Assembly: GCF_902168175.1 (NCBI RefSeq)
Contig: NZ_CABHOU010000092.1
Span: forward strand, 124,001-188,000
Direction of reading: 5' to 3'
From: an uncultured Chitinophaga sp.
GTDB taxonomy: Bacteria; Bacteroidota; Bacteroidia; Chitinophagales; Chitinophagaceae
Length of the DNA stretch: 64,000 nt
Each line of letters opens with the position of its first letter. The first letter of the stretch is position 1. Positions 41,986 to 49,373 of this stretch are shown here, in pieces. The notes below the pieces were generated by a model, which saw only the letters and a list, made by a program, of their open reading frames with translations, was not told the origin of the DNA and did not search any database. The position numbers and the translations under genes were made by a program.

Positions 41986-42858
41986 ATGATAGCCAAACAA
42001 ATCCTGGCTTACCAACTTCCCCAAGGCGGGCTTGTAAATATTTACTCCCAGAACAATGTCCTTGGAATGTATCCCGAACATCTCACCATTCTATTCGGTG
42101 AGAATCAGTATATTATCGCCAAGCATTTGCAGGACATATTGGTTGAGGAAGAGCTGGTCGCTGTTAACCATATCCAAATGCAGCCTGAAACTTTTTATAG
42201 CCTTGATATCGTGATATCGCTTGCCTATCGGCTGCGCTCGAAAAGAGCTCTTTTGTTTCGCAATTGGGTCAATAATATTTTAAAGACCCGTTTGCTGGAT
42301 GAAGATATGCGTAAACAACAGAATGCCGAATCTGCACCTATCTCAAAAGTGCTGACTGATTATGCCTTTGCGCTGGATATTCTGGATCAATACGATCACC
42401 AGGTATTGAAAACTCCTCATTCAAAGTCGCCGGAGCTTTTCCTGGTTAATTATCAAGAAGCGATGAGTGCGATTGATAGTCTTCGCGAAAAATTCGGCGG
42501 CAGTAGCTTATTCGGGAATGAAAAAGATCAGTCGTTCAAGGGCTCGCTGGCAGCAATTTATCAAACTTTTGACGGTGAGTATCTTTACGCTGGTATTGAG
42601 GAAAAGGCGGCAATCCTCTTGTATTTTATTGTCAAAAATCATTCATTTTCAGATGGTAATAAACGAATTGCCGCTTTCCTGTTCGTTTGGTTTCTGGATA
42701 AAAACGCGATACTCTATAAACAAAACGGCAGCAGGCGAATTAACAATAGTACCCTGGTAGCGATCACACTTATGATTGCGGAAAGTAAACCCGATGAAAA
42801 AGAAATGATAGTAAAGGTCATCGTAAACCTTATAAGCAAAGAAAACCAGATCGATTAA
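41986..42858 (+). CDS. RhuM-like / Fic-DOC fusion protein
   Basis: The 290-residue protein has a RhuM-type N-terminal half (HLTILFGENQYIIAKHLQDIL, FYSLDIVISLAYRLRSKRALLFRNW, about residues 27-100) and a C-terminal Fic/DOC domain (about 150-285) with the active-site motif HSFSDGNKR (HxFxDGNKR). The K in place of the second G of canonical Fic HPFxxGNGR resembles Doc-type enzymes, which phosphorylate rather than AMPylate. No inhibitory [S/T]xxxE(G/N) helix was recognised, and no separate antitoxin gene is adjacent. It lies 155 bp after tRNA-Phe, a common site for acquired genes. Confidence 0.85.
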   Translation: MIAKQILAYQLPQGGLVNIYSQNNVLGMYPEHLTILFGENQYIIAKHLQDILVEEELVAVNHIQMQPETFYSLDIVISLAYRLRSKRALLFRNWVNNILKTRLLDEDMRKQQNAESAPISKVLTDYAFALDILDQYDHQVLKTPHSKSPELFLVNYQEAMSAIDSLREKFGGSSLFGNEKDQSFKGSLAAIYQTFDGEYLYAGIEEKAAILLYFIVKNHSFSDGNKRIAAFLFVWFLDKNAILYKQNGSRRINNSTLVAITLMIAESKPDEKEMIVKVIVNLISKENQID

Positions 42859-42864
42859 TCAATT

Positions 42865-42909
42865 AAAGATGAATGCAACTCACCAAAACAATAAGCTGCA
42901 TTCATCTTT
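42865..42909. terminator. Inverted repeat between convergent RhuM-Fic and RtcB genes
   Basis: A perfect 13 bp stem AAAGATGAATGCA / TGCATTCATCTTT with a 19 nt loop lies between the two stops; likely a bidirectional transcription end. Confidence 0.65.
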
Positions 42910-44040
42910 CTAAATCTCTGTATACTTCACAGTTACCACCGCCTCAGTCCGAGTTACCTTCCTGAGATAGTGCTGATGCTTTAAAATATCCGCATCTTCC
43001 TTATACGCAAAGTCGAATTCCTGGATATAACCGGAAGGGAAATTACCCGACCGGTCTAACAATTCGGAGAACTGTGCTTTGTAAGCTTTCCGCTCCTTCT
43101 CGCGTAGTACTGTTTTCCAATGTTTCATGGCACTGTAGCGAGATAACTTTCGGCCAGCTCCGTGAGCGCAGGAATTTAATGCGGCACCCATTGCGGTTTT
43201 GTTAACTGGTTGTACCAATAAACTTCCACGCGACATCGACAATGGAATTACGGCCGTTTTTCCCATTTCCAGCTCGGTGCTGCCCTTTCGGTGTACGATA
43301 CTGTTACCATGGAAACGCAGGTGATTGTGAATGGAATCTTCCAGCACGTAAGGTGTTCCAAAAAGCACGCCCTCATTATCCAGCTCCGCAAAATTTTGCG
43401 CGAGATAGTTTTTAGGAATATCTTTTTTGTTGCAGGCGATGTAATTCGCCTGTTGCAGGAACAGTAGCGTTTTTACACAAAAGCTCTTCCGCCTGTTGTA
43501 CCCGAATTGCAGCGTGTTGTTATAATATTCCAACAATTCGGGTTGCAGAAAATCGCGGTGGATATACTCCACATCTTTTCCATTCTCCACCGAAAACTCG
43601 CGCGTAAGCTGGCGGAAGTGCTGGTAGAGGGCTATACCGCGATCGCGGGTGCCGGTATGACAAATGATGTATACGGCTTCGCTGTCTTGTTCAATTGACA
43701 GAAAATGATTGCCACCGCCTAAACCATCATCTGTCATTTTTTGATGGGCGAGGTAAAAAGCCTGGTAGTGTTCATGTTTGTTGAACGGCTTTAGCCAATG
43801 TGTCTTGTTGATTTTCAGGTACATCACCCCGCAACCGATATCTTTTCCGGTAATAAGCGGGTAAAAGTAATCCTGGGTTTCGAAGGCAACACCTACCGGC
43901 AGCGCTTTTTCTGCGCAATAGTGAATATCAGTAAACGCACAAACGGCATCTACATACGGCTGCTGTACATAAAGTTGCAATTGCTCCAAAGCATTTTGCT
44001 CAATGCTGGATGCATCGCAATAAAATCCAATAGAGGACAT
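42910..44040 (-). CDS. RtcB family RNA-splicing ligase
   Basis: RtcB joins RNA 2',3'-cyclic phosphate and 5'-OH ends using GTP and Mn2+. The 376-residue protein keeps the expected metal and guanylylation motifs: GKDIGCGVMY (Asp, Cys), GLGGGNHFLSI (Asn, His), ICHTGTRDRG (His), IHNHLRFHG (His), IVHRKGSTE and SCAHGAGRKLSR (the guanylylated His region). It is shorter than canonical RtcB (about 400-480). No RtcA or archease gene is next to it. A minus-strand -7 element TACCTTTG is at 44138-44145; the leader of about 90 nt holds the hairpin CCGAAG-GAT-CTTCGG (44119-44133). Confidence 0.88.
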   Translation of the reverse strand: MSSIGFYCDASSIEQNALEQLQLYVQQPYVDAVCAFTDIHYCAEKALPVGVAFETQDYFYPLITGKDIGCGVMYLKINKTHWLKPFNKHEHYQAFYLAHQKMTDDGLGGGNHFLSIEQDSEAVYIICHTGTRDRGIALYQHFRQLTREFSVENGKDVEYIHRDFLQPELLEYYNNTLQFGYNRRKSFCVKTLLFLQQANYIACNKKDIPKNYLAQNFAELDNEGVLFGTPYVLEDSIHNHLRFHGNSIVHRKGSTELEMGKTAVIPLSMSRGSLLVQPVNKTAMGAALNSCAHGAGRKLSRYSAMKHWKTVLREKERKAYKAQFSELLDRSGNFPSGYIQEFDFAYKEDADILKHQHYLRKVTRTEAVVTVKYTEI

Positions 44041-44137
44041 ATTCCTTAATTTTTGTAAAAAAGATTAGTTCGTGGGCCTGGGGTAGGAACATCTGGCCCG
44101 TGCAGAGATGTCAGCAGCCGAAGGATCTTCGGTAGGG

Positions 44138-44145
44138 CAAAGGTA
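44138..44145 (-). promoter_or_regulatory. -7 element of the RtcB gene
   Basis: On the minus strand TACCTTTG matches the consensus, about 100 bp upstream of ATG 44040. Confidence 0.5.
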
Positions 44146-44245
44146 GGAAAATCATGACGGAAACAAAATGAGTGCGTTTTTGCCTGATACTTTCCAACCG
44201 GAATTTACTGATCAATTGTCCGGAGGTGTTTCGGGAATCCGTCTT

Positions 44246-44253
44246 TATATTTG
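44246..44253 (+). promoter_or_regulatory. -7 element of the PLP aminotransferase-like gene
   Basis: TATATTTG matches TAnnTTTG, 21 bp upstream of ATG 44275. Confidence 0.5.
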
Positions 44254-44274
44254 CCCTGTTTAAATTTCCCCCCC

Positions 44275-45354
44275 ATGCTCAATCTCCGGGTTAACTATCC
44301 TTCCATTCCGCAGGAAATGGATGTGTTTGAAAAATATACGGCAGGCTTTACGGCTCCCGATAAGTACCAGTTACTTCGCACGCCCAGCAGTTTTTATGTA
44401 AGTAATCGCGATGCGGAAACAGTGTTAAACTGGCTGAAGTGTGATATTGGTAGAATTTCTGAAACCTCGGATGTTGTAACGATTCCGAGCGCGAACAGTG
44501 CTTTGTTCTGCATTTTGTCTTTGTTTAAAGGCCGGGAGCAGGAGGTGGGGGTAGAAAACAATACTTTTCCGGGTTTTAAAATGTGCGCACAACATTTTGG
44601 TTATAAATTGGGGATGATCGAATGTGATGAATACGGTATAATACCGGAAGCGCTGGAGCAATACCTGGCTACTGGCAAAAGCCGGTTGGTGTATATACAG
44701 CCCACTGTTCATAATCCCTCTTGTTTTGTGATGCCGCTTGAACGCCGCCTGAAAATCGCGGAGATCGTAAAGTCTTTTAAAGATGTTTATCTTTTGGAAG
44801 ATGACGCCTATCGCTTTTTACACGACAATCCACCACCAGCGTTTCTGAACCTGCTGCCCGAACGCACCATTCATGTGTACAGTCTTTCTAAACCCTTTAA
44901 TCCTTTTCTGAAATCGGCTTACATCGTACACCCGAAAAATTTGCTTCCGGGATTAGAAAACCTGATCCGGTTAACTACCAGCAGCGGCTGTAGTTTGTTT
45001 GCCGATTTCGGCCGGTGGTTGATGGAAAGTGGTGAATTGCAACTGCTGATGCTTGAAAAACAGCGAATTGCAAAAGATTTAAAATTAAAAATCGATACGA
45101 TCTTCACGGGGCTCGATTATAACCTCTTCCCTGGCAGTTTTCACATTTGGCTTTCATTGGGGCAGCTCGATACTTATCAGTTCACGGATTTTCTACGCAG
45201 CCGCGATATAGATGTAATGGACGGTGCTGATTTTTCGCTTACAGACAACAGGCACCGCGTACGGATTGCTCTGGGTTCGGAGTGGTCGTCTCCAGATTTA
45301 TTGCCGGCGCTGGCGCTGATCGGCGAAACGGTTAGGAGGGAGCAACTGGTGTAA
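44275..45354 (+). CDS. PLP-dependent aminotransferase class I/II fold protein
   Basis: The 359-residue protein from ATG 44275 has the fold type I layout: IPSANSALFCILSLF (cofactor phosphate region), YIQPTVHNPSC (Asn pairing with PLP), LLEDDAYRFLHD (Asp binding the pyridine N) and the Schiff-base lysine in VYSLSKPFNP (about residue 212). It resembles the aminotransferase half of MocR/GntR regulators but has no winged-helix domain. The reaction is not predictable. An in-frame start at 44251 overlaps the -7 element, so it is not used. Confidence 0.85.
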   Translation: MLNLRVNYPSIPQEMDVFEKYTAGFTAPDKYQLLRTPSSFYVSNRDAETVLNWLKCDIGRISETSDVVTIPSANSALFCILSLFKGREQEVGVENNTFPGFKMCAQHFGYKLGMIECDEYGIIPEALEQYLATGKSRLVYIQPTVHNPSCFVMPLERRLKIAEIVKSFKDVYLLEDDAYRFLHDNPPPAFLNLLPERTIHVYSLSKPFNPFLKSAYIVHPKNLLPGLENLIRLTTSSGCSLFADFGRWLMESGELQLLMLEKQRIAKDLKLKIDTIFTGLDYNLFPGSFHIWLSLGQLDTYQFTDFLRSRDIDVMDGADFSLTDNRHRVRIALGSEWSSPDLLPALALIGETVRREQLV

Positions 45355-45437
45355 TTGGTAGATAACTATCTAATATAGACAGGCGCGGTTTTCCCTGTAT
45401 TTAAGAAGGTTGCTTAAATGCAGATAGCGAAAATACT

Positions 45438-45767
45438 TTGACAGATGTTAAGGCGGACGCGCCAGAAGGCAAAAATGCCTTGACGGATGTCCAAAATAGC
45501 CGGACAGCCGTTAAAAACATCCTGGCAGATATTGATGATGATACGACAAATGTCAAAAACTACCTGACAGATGGAAAAGACGACATAATAGATGCCAAAA
45601 ACTACCCGTCACGGGCTGATAACGACAAGACAGATGGCAAAGATGACGTGACAAATGGCAAAAACGATCCGTCAGGGGCTGATGACGACAAAACAGACGT
45701 TAAAGACTGCCCGATAGATACTAAAGACGCCCGACAGGGGCAGATAACGACACGGCAGATGTTATAA
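45438..45767 (+). repeat. 21-bp minisatellite encoding a heptad xTDxKxD repeat (possible 109-residue ORF)
   Basis: The tract consists of about 14 tandem 21-bp units. In frame they read LTDVQNS, RTAVKNI, LADIDDD, TTNVKNY, LTDGKDD, IIDAKNY, PSRADND, KTDGKDD, VTNGKND, PSGADDD, KTDVKDC, PIDTKDA. A 63-bp higher-order unit (three heptads) is repeated near 45598, 45661 and 45724. Many differences between units are at third codon positions (AAC/AAT, GAC/GAT), which hints at coding. The only start is TTG 45438, and no promoter, ribosome site or signal peptide is visible. It could be a noncoding tandem repeat. The predicted protein would be highly charged and disordered. Confidence 0.6.
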
Positions 45768-45834
45768 CACCCGGCACGATTGATTTACGACATGCTTTAT
45801 TTTTAAAAACGCCCAATCGTGATCCTATCCCCTC

Positions 45835-45866
45835 AGTGTGCGACGCAACGGCGGCTCAATAGCAAT
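45835..45866 (+). repeat. Dispersed repeat, copy 3
   Basis: AGTGTGCGACGCAACG followed by GCGGCTCAATAGCAA. The core matches copies 1 and 2, and AATAG after the core matches copy 1. The segment 45768-45971 has no gene. Confidence 0.55.
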
Positions 45867-45971
45867 AATGAAGATGATCTCCCACAATTTTTTATCAGGA
45901 CTGCTGACATAAGGCTGTCGCCAGGCCGTTTTACTTTGTAGTAAATTGATTACCACGTAAATTAGAATGGA

Positions 45972-47051
45972 ATGAAAAACGCACAGTTAACGAAACTCCG
46001 CCTGCAGCAACAACTTATTTCGCATCAGCCTTTTACAGCTGCCGGCGATGTTGTGCATGCCCTGGGTGCTATGCAGGCACAGGATTTTGCAGGCGCTAAA
46101 TGGTCGATAGCCCTGCGTTTACCGCAGGCCACCGAAGATGATATTGATGATGCGATTGCCAAAAAACAGGTGATCCGCACCTGGGCGCTTCGAAATACCT
46201 TACATTTTGTTTCCCCGAAAGATGTTCGCTGGATGTTAAGTTTGCTGCGCGACCGGCTTCTTCAAAACGCTAAATCCAGCAATAAGCTACTGGGGCTCGA
46301 TGAAAAAACGCTGGTTAAAGGGTTGAAAGTAATCACGAACCAACTGGAAGGTGGGAATATATTGACACGCGATGAACTGGGAGAGGCGCTGTTACAGAAA
46401 AAACTGGCGATCGACGAACACCGCCTCAGTCACTTCCTTGGCCGCGCTGCTATAGACCAGCTCATTTGTTTCGGCCCGCGCCGTGGTAAAGAATTTACTT
46501 TCGCCTTGCTGGACGAATGGGCTCCGGCCACAAAACCACTTGAGCGGGAAGAAGCGTTAGCCACACTCGCTTCCAGGTATTTAACCAGTCATGCCCCGGC
46601 GACTATCAAAGATTTTTCGTGGTGGAGCGGTCTTACACCCACGATTGCCACCGAAGCTTTCGAACTGGTAAAAGCAGATTTTTCACGTGAAACGATTGAT
46701 GGTGAAGAATACTGGATTCCGTTAACGGCGACTGTTTCCAATACTGGCGGGAGTATACACCTCCTTCCGGGTTTTGATGAATATATGTTAGGTTACACCA
46801 ATCGCTTTCATGTGGTAGATCAGCAACATTATCAAAAGATAGCCGGCACTAAAAACGGACAGTTCGCATCCACAGTGGTTATAAACGGAAAGGTAGCAGG
46901 TGTGTGGAAAAGAACGATGAAGAAAAATAAACTGCAAATCGACGTAACTCCTTTTGATCAGTTTAGTCCGGCCCGGGAAAAAGCAGTGACAAAAGCAGCA
47001 GCAGCTTATGCAAAGTACTCAAAACTTCCTCTCGAAATTTCTGTATATTAG
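45972..47051 (+). CDS. Winged-helix DNA-binding domain-containing protein (HTH_42/AlkX-like)
   Basis: The 359-residue protein fits PF06224: LRLQQQLISHQPF, AMQAQDFAGAKWSIALRL, VIRTWALRNTLHFVSPKDVRWML, SHFLGRAAIDQL, WWSGLTPTIA, HLLPGFDEYMLGYTNR and VAGVWKRT. The family includes the YcaQ/AlkX-type DNA glycosylases that excise crosslinked or alkylated bases. The QxD motif in the N-terminal part (MQAQDF) is typical of those enzymes, so a DNA repair role is plausible but unproven here. Annotated names vary; the ATG at 45972 is the only one in frame nearby. Confidence 0.85.
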   Translation: MKNAQLTKLRLQQQLISHQPFTAAGDVVHALGAMQAQDFAGAKWSIALRLPQATEDDIDDAIAKKQVIRTWALRNTLHFVSPKDVRWMLSLLRDRLLQNAKSSNKLLGLDEKTLVKGLKVITNQLEGGNILTRDELGEALLQKKLAIDEHRLSHFLGRAAIDQLICFGPRRGKEFTFALLDEWAPATKPLEREEALATLASRYLTSHAPATIKDFSWWSGLTPTIATEAFELVKADFSRETIDGEEYWIPLTATVSNTGGSIHLLPGFDEYMLGYTNRFHVVDQQHYQKIAGTKNGQFASTVVINGKVAGVWKRTMKKNKLQIDVTPFDQFSPAREKAVTKAAAAYAKYSKLPLEISVY

Positions 47052-47056
47052 ATTCA

Positions 47057-47191
47057 TTGATCCAAAACTTACTGCCATGCCTGGCAATACCGAACGTTAT
47101 CCTTTTCAAAGGTGCAATTGCACTTTCTATTGGTTATATACTGCTTTCACATCCAAAGGTGAAGGCCATACTTCGCAAAAAGACTGGCTAA
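47057..47191 (+). CDS. Putative membrane microprotein A with SHPKV motif (TTG start)
   Basis: A 44-residue frame too short for usual gene callers. From TTG 47057 it reads a hydrophobic stretch (AIPNVILFKGAIALSIGYIL) followed by LSHPKVKAILRKKTG and TAA at 47189. Its C-terminal layout, membrane helix then L-[ST]-HPKV and a basic tail, is shared with microprotein B 33 bp downstream in the same frame. There is no ATG; the ATG at 47077 is in another frame. It may be expressed from TTG or be a decayed copy. Confidence 0.45.
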   Translation: MIQNLLPCLAIPNVILFKGAIALSIGYILLSHPKVKAILRKKTG

Positions 47192-47224
47192 ATCACCGTT
47201 TATTCAAACTTACACCCAAATATT

Positions 47225-47344
47225 ATGGCGCTTGAAATGATATTGCTGGACCTTCTGTTTTATTTCATTAAGGTTTCTTTCACTGGCTACGTTGCATTCC
47301 TGGTACTCACACATCCCAAAGTGCAGGAAACCTTTAAGAGATGA
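47225..47344 (+). CDS. Putative membrane microprotein B with THPKV motif
   Basis: ATG 47225 encodes 39 residues: MALEMILLDLLFYFIKVSFT, then GYVAFLVLTHPKVQETFKR. It has one hydrophobic segment and the same ending pattern as microprotein A (LSHPKVKAIL versus LTHPKVQETF). Two neighbouring frames sharing this motif, spacing and orientation are unlikely to arise by chance. The function is unknown. They lie between the winged-helix gene and hemJ. Confidence 0.55.
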   Translation: MALEMILLDLLFYFIKVSFTGYVAFLVLTHPKVQETFKR

Positions 47345-47377
47345 TCAGTATCAATTAGGCACATTATCCGAAAATCG

Positions 47378-47385
47378 TACTTTTG
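47378..47385 (+). promoter_or_regulatory. -7 element of hemJ
   Basis: TACTTTTG matches TAnnTTTG and ends 6 nt before ATG 47392, predicting a leaderless or nearly leaderless mRNA. Confidence 0.55.
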
Positions 47386-47391
47386 CGGGGT

Positions 47392-47922
47392 ATGCTTATT
47401 TTCTACGTTAAAGCGCTGCACATCATTTTTATCGTTACCTGGTTCGCCGGACTGTTTTACATCGTACGTCTTTTCGTGTACAATGCCGAAGCCAACGATA
47501 AGCCCGAACCTGAGCGCAGCATTTTGCAAACGCAGTATAAGATCATGATGAAGCGTTTATGGTTTGGTATCACCTGGCCATCCGCCATCCTCACCCTCAT
47601 ATTCGGCCCATGGATGTTGTACCTGTACGGCGTTATTCCAATGTGGCTGTGGATAAAGCTTGGTTTTGTGCTTTTCCTATATGTTTATTTCTTCCTGCTT
47701 CACTCCATTTTCAAGCAGCAGCAACAAGGTATATTCCGTTACAATTCAATACAGTTAAGGGTTTGGAACGAAGTGGCTACTATTTTCCTGGTCGCCATCG
47801 TGTTCCTGGTGGTATTAAAAAGTTTAGCGAGCATGATTTGGGGGCTCGTAGGACTCATCCTGTTTACCGCCCTGCTCATGCTCGCTATTAAAATATATAA
47901 GCGATTGCGTGAAAAAAAGTAA
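47392..47922 (+). CDS. hemJ: Protoporphyrinogen oxidase HemJ
   Basis: HemJ oxidises protoporphyrinogen IX to protoporphyrin IX in heme synthesis. The 176-residue membrane protein (four or five helices) shows the family residues: ALHIIFIVTWFAGLFYIVRLFVYN in part (HIIFIVTWFAG, with conserved His), LWFGITWPSAILTL, MWLWIKLGFV and LRVWNEVATIFLV. The frame's upstream TTG 47383 lies within the -7 element, so ATG 47392 is used. It is convergent with hemN (another heme gene), 2 bp apart. Confidence 0.88.
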   Translation: MLIFYVKALHIIFIVTWFAGLFYIVRLFVYNAEANDKPEPERSILQTQYKIMMKRLWFGITWPSAILTLIFGPWMLYLYGVIPMWLWIKLGFVLFLYVYFFLLHSIFKQQQQGIFRYNSIQLRVWNEVATIFLVAIVFLVVLKSLASMIWGLVGLILFTALLMLAIKIYKRLREKK

Positions 47923-47924
47923 GG

Positions 47925-49277
47925 TTATATTGCTTTGCTGAACATCTGTGGTTTCGCATCCTGCACCTGCAACACTTTTAAGTCAAAAGCCCTGCAAATA
48001 TTGCGGATAAATCTTTTTCCGGTTTCTGTTACATTCACGCCGTTCAACGAAACGGTTACCAGTCCATCATCTTGTAATTGCATGAGTACTGGCAGCGAAT
48101 ACTTTTCGTATAACTGCTGGTGTTCCACGTGGAATTCGGTTTTGCCGTTGCAGGCAATATCAAGAATATGCCGGCGGAAAAATTTATCGATATTATCCAG
48201 GTAAAAACCTCTTACAACGGGGAGTATTCCCTTTTCCACGGCTTCATAATAAGTCTTTAACTCTTTGTGATTTTGCACATAACCACTCCCCGAATCGCTG
48301 ATGCTGGAAACACCGAGTCCGATCAGCATATTCGTTTTTGTATTGGTATAACCCATAAAGTTGCGGTGGAGTTTACCGTTTTCCCAGGCTTGATACAAAT
48401 CATCGTGTGGCAGGGCGAAGTGGTCCATCCCAATATCGGCGTAGCCGGCAGCGGTAAATAATCGGCGGCCAATATTATATAATTCAAGTTTTAATGCCGC
48501 GGAAGGAAGATCATTTTCGTCGTAAAGCCGCTGTGAGCAAGATTTCCACGGTATATGTGCATAACTGTAAAATGCAATTCTATCTGGCTTTAATTCCAGT
48601 ACTTTATTCACAGTTTCCTCCATGCTTTCCGCAGTTTGAAAAGGCAAACCATACACCAGGTCTATGTTTACAGAAGTGTACCCGGCTTTTCGCGCTTCAT
48701 CCACGGCCTTTTCCACATCACTCCAGGGCTGTATGCGGTTAATCGCTTCCTGTACTCGGGGATCGTTGTCCTGCACCCCGTAACTTACTCTCGTAAATCC
48801 AAGGGTTTTCAACGTCCTCAAATGTTCGGGCGTGGTATTAGATGGATGACCTTCGAAACTGAAAGCTTTTTCCTCATCAATATCCACATCTGCAAGGATG
48901 GGAACCAGAATTTCTGCAAGGTGTTCGGGAGAAAAGAACGTAGGAGTACCACCACCAAGATGTAACTCTTTCAGTAATGGGATTGTAGGAAAACGGGATT
49001 TATATAACTGCCACTCCTTATGTAAAGCCGCCATATACTCCGGTTCTACGGAATGACGTTTGGTGATTTTTTTATTACAACCACAGTAGGTGCAAAGTGT
49101 TTCGCAAAACGGAAGATGCATGTATAGCGCAATCCCTTCTCTCAAAGCATTTCCCGAAAACTGCTTGTTCAAATGTTGCTCCCAGTCACCGGGTTGGGTT
49201 TCATGCCAAAAAGGTACGGTGGGATAACTGGTGTAACGGGGAACGGGCACATTGTATTTCTTCACAAGCTGGTCCAT
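47925..49277 (-). CDS. hemN: Oxygen-independent coproporphyrinogen III oxidase
   Basis: This radical SAM enzyme decarboxylates coproporphyrinogen III under anaerobic conditions. The 450-residue protein shows VPRYTSYPTVP near the start, the CxxxCxxC cluster motif in LPFCETLCTYCGCNK (about residues 57-66), ELHLGGGTPTFFSPEHL, SYGVQDNDPRVQEAINR, SVNIDLVYGLPFQT and GMDHFALPHDDL. These mark true HemN rather than HemW. A minus-strand TACTTTCG near 49298 may be its -7 element. Together with hemJ it covers two late steps of heme synthesis. Confidence 0.95.
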   Translation of the reverse strand: MDQLVKKYNVPVPRYTSYPTVPFWHETQPGDWEQHLNKQFSGNALREGIALYMHLPFCETLCTYCGCNKKITKRHSVEPEYMAALHKEWQLYKSRFPTIPLLKELHLGGGTPTFFSPEHLAEILVPILADVDIDEEKAFSFEGHPSNTTPEHLRTLKTLGFTRVSYGVQDNDPRVQEAINRIQPWSDVEKAVDEARKAGYTSVNIDLVYGLPFQTAESMEETVNKVLELKPDRIAFYSYAHIPWKSCSQRLYDENDLPSAALKLELYNIGRRLFTAAGYADIGMDHFALPHDDLYQAWENGKLHRNFMGYTNTKTNMLIGLGVSSISDSGSGYVQNHKELKTYYEAVEKGILPVVRGFYLDNIDKFFRRHILDIACNGKTEFHVEHQQLYEKYSLPVLMQLQDDGLVTVSLNGVNVTETGKRFIRNICRAFDLKVLQVQDAKPQMFSKAI

Positions 49278-49373
49278 ACGGTGTGGTTTAATTACTCTGC
49301 GAAAGTACCATGGTGCAGCATTTTACACGGCATTACTTTCTCAGTATGCCATATGATTTTAGTCACCCTACAC

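Noticed and set aside
41758..42909. Integrative element at tRNA-Phe
   Set aside because: No integrase gene and no repeat of the tRNA 3' end downstream.
47008..47235. 75-codon frame after the winged-helix gene
   Set aside because: It starts inside the preceding gene, and the other frame (microprotein A) has the clearer membrane-protein pattern shared with its neighbour.
48121..48136. parS-like TGTTCCACGTGGAATT within hemN
   Set aside because: Two mismatches in the last four bases and it is explained by the coding sequence (HVEH); no dyad extension.
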